Shown piece after piece: positions 5,140 through 6,111 of a stretch of 6,111 nucleotides of DNA. Origin of the DNA: an uncultured Oxalobacteraceae bacterium. GTDB taxonomy: Bacteria > Pseudomonadota > Gammaproteobacteria > Burkholderiales > Burkholderiaceae. Within the stretch, counting starts at the first letter, position 1. Every line of letters starts with the position of its first letter. The translations under genes were made by a program, and so were the position numbers. The stretch spans positions 1-6,111 of the forward strand of contig CAMLDH010000240.1 in NCBI GenBank assembly GCA_946478765.1. The letters are read 5' to 3'. The notes below the pieces were generated by a model that worked only from the letters and a program-made list of their open reading frames with translations, did not search any database and was not told the origin of the DNA.

Positions 5140-5654
5140 TATTTTTACAGATTTTGTCGAGTTGCGCATTATTTTTATGCCACCGTAGCGCAATTCTGCG
5201 TTTTTGTTATTGTTGTATCTTTAACTTTGGTGTAAAGGAGAAATCCTTTCAATGCGATAGGCAAGCTGCTGATTAAGCAAACTGTGTGATGAAAGCTAAG
5301 CTGTCCATAAGCGCCTCCTGCTTCACCTCGGTTGATCGATCTGCAAACCCAATCGTACGAAGTGGTGAGGCGCTCTTCTCCCTTGATCCCGCAGAAACTT
5401 CCTTATCCCGAGCTCAGGTTTCTTGTAAGAATCGGACGATTGCAGGCTGAGGTTATTAATGTCGCCAGCAAACCTTTTCAGGGCAATCAGTTTCCTTGCC
5501 GCATCACGCGTGCGGATTGGCGCAGCCGGAAACAGTGGCCCCATGCTGTCAAACACTCCCTACAACAACCATCAAGAATTCCCGATAGTCGCGGACGGCA
5601 GGCTGCATTACATTGTGAAATCGGCTTAAGAAACCGGGCGAAAGGAACGGATCG
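5140..5654. other. 515-bp gap between the peptidase operon and nuoA
   Basis: The first part (5140-5235) is AT-rich. It is followed by a small AAAGGA-GAAA-TCCTTT hairpin (5234-5249) and by an AGCGCCTC (5310-5317) / GAGGCGCT (5367-5374) inverted repeat. Frames at 5332-5658 (plus) and 5323-5556 (minus) overlap each other on opposite strands. They show no recognisable motif or RBS and are not called. The nuo promoter must lie here or farther upstream, but no clear -35/-10 pair was found. No tRNA was seen. Confidence 0.5.
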
Positions 5655-6080
5655 TTGAATGTGCCATCAACACAAGCGCTTAGCCTTTGGCCTCTGGTAG
5701 TTTATTTCTTTCTCGTCGTCGTTCTGATGGCGGGAATTATGGGACTTTCCTATGTCGCCGGGGAACGTCATACGGCGCGGGCAGCGGATGAGCCGTTCGA
5801 GTCGGGCATTGTGCCGGTAGGCTTTGCGCGGCTGCGCCTGTCTGTCAGGTTTTACCTGATCGCCATGTTCTTCGTGATCTTCGACGTGGAAGCCCTGTTC
5901 CTTTTCGCCTGGGCCATCGCTTTACGCGAAGCAGGCTGGGCCGGCTACATCGAAGCGTTTGTCTTCATCGGTATCCTGCTCGTTGCGCTGGCCTACTTGT
6001 GGCGGCTGGGGGCATTGGACTGGGGCGGGAGAAAGCGCCTTCCCCATCATGAAGGGATCGCACGATGCGATGGTGGTTAA
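5655..6080 (+). CDS. nuoA: NADH-quinone oxidoreductase subunit A
   Basis: NuoA is a small membrane subunit of respiratory complex I, at the junction of the peripheral arm and the proton-pumping arm near the quinone site. The 141-residue protein has three membrane helices: about 11-35, 66-90 and 98-117. The conserved loop carries PFESG (47-51), followed by RLRLSVRFYLIAMFFVIFDV with FDVEALFLFAW (76-86), and the protein ends with GALDW (119-123) and a soluble tail. Length and motifs match the proteobacterial family. Start: AAGGA (5642-5646) is 8 nt before the TTG at 5655, and an in-frame GTG at 5661 is a close alternative. The ATG at 5659 is out of frame. The gene overlaps the next one by 16 bp, typical of a nuo operon with coupled translation. 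Confidence 0.96.
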   Translation: MNVPSTQALSLWPLVVYFFLVVVLMAGIMGLSYVAGERHTARAADEPFESGIVPVGFARLRLSVRFYLIAMFFVIFDVEALFLFAWAIALREAGWAGYIEAFVFIGILLVALAYLWRLGALDWGGRKRLPHHEGIARCDGG

Positions 6081-6111
6081 GCAAGGCAAAGCCTGAGGGT
6101 CCGTCAGATCA
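6065..6111 (+). CDS. nuoB: Probable start of nuoB, cut by the window edge
   Basis: An ATG at 6065, inside the 3' end of nuoA, is preceded by AAGGGA (6052-6057) with 7-nt spacing. It opens a frame (MRWWLSKAKPEGPSD) that reaches the window edge. Only 15 codons are visible and they contain none of the diagnostic iron-sulfur cysteines. The assignment therefore rests on the conserved nuoA-nuoB order and the good RBS. Confidence 0.6.
   Translation, partial: MRWWLSKAKPEGPSD

Noticed and set aside
5323..5658. Frames at 5332-5658 (plus) and 5323-5556 (minus) before nuoA
   Set aside because: They overlap on opposite strands, have no clear RBS or motif, and their residue order is not convincing as protein. 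They are treated as chance frames in a non-coding gap.
1..6111. CRISPR arrays, tRNA or rRNA genes
   Set aside because: No regularly spaced repeats were seen, and no tRNA-like T-arm or anticodon-arm pattern or conserved rRNA sequence was recognised by eye on either strand.

Overview
The window looks like an accessory-gene stretch of a proteobacterial chromosome, most likely a betaproteobacterium or an E. coli-type relative. The best lineage marker is the right-edge nuoA, whose protein has the proteobacterial PFESG, FDVE and GALDW motifs. The lineage call is an inference from protein style and promoter signals; no rRNA or other taxonomic gene is present.

Layout from left to right. Positions 1-709 hold an unrecognised minus-strand gene that runs off the left edge. 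Positions 924-2136 are a complete ISAs1-family insertion sequence with 18-bp imperfect terminal inverted repeats, an intact DDE transposase and no visible target duplication. A strong-looking sigma-70 promoter (2289-2317) and a perfect 23-bp hairpin (2345-2393) lead into a two-gene toxin-antitoxin-type operon. Its genes are an excisionase-like HTH antitoxin (2449-2922) and a PIN-domain RNase (2922-3500), which share one base in TAATG. Positions 3501-4059 contain no convincing gene, only two short ORFs and a tandem TGACGGTAT repeat. On the minus strand, 5027-4060 hold a second two-gene unit: an ImmA/IrrE-type zinc peptidase followed by a two-helix membrane protein. A near-consensus LexA (SOS) box and two further dyads lie in front of it. 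Positions 5140-5654 are AT-rich and then gene-poor. From 5655 the core respiratory operon begins with nuoA and the first codons of nuoB.

How the parts may work together: the IS, the HTH/PIN pair and the peptidase/membrane pair look like cargo accumulated beside the complex I operon. The HTH/PIN pair should act as a self-regulated stabilisation or stress module. The peptidase/membrane pair lacks the XRE repressor that usually accompanies ImmA proteins and instead carries a predicted SOS box, so it may be a DNA-damage-induced response or defence unit. That is the most interesting hypothesis here and it rests on sequence motifs only.
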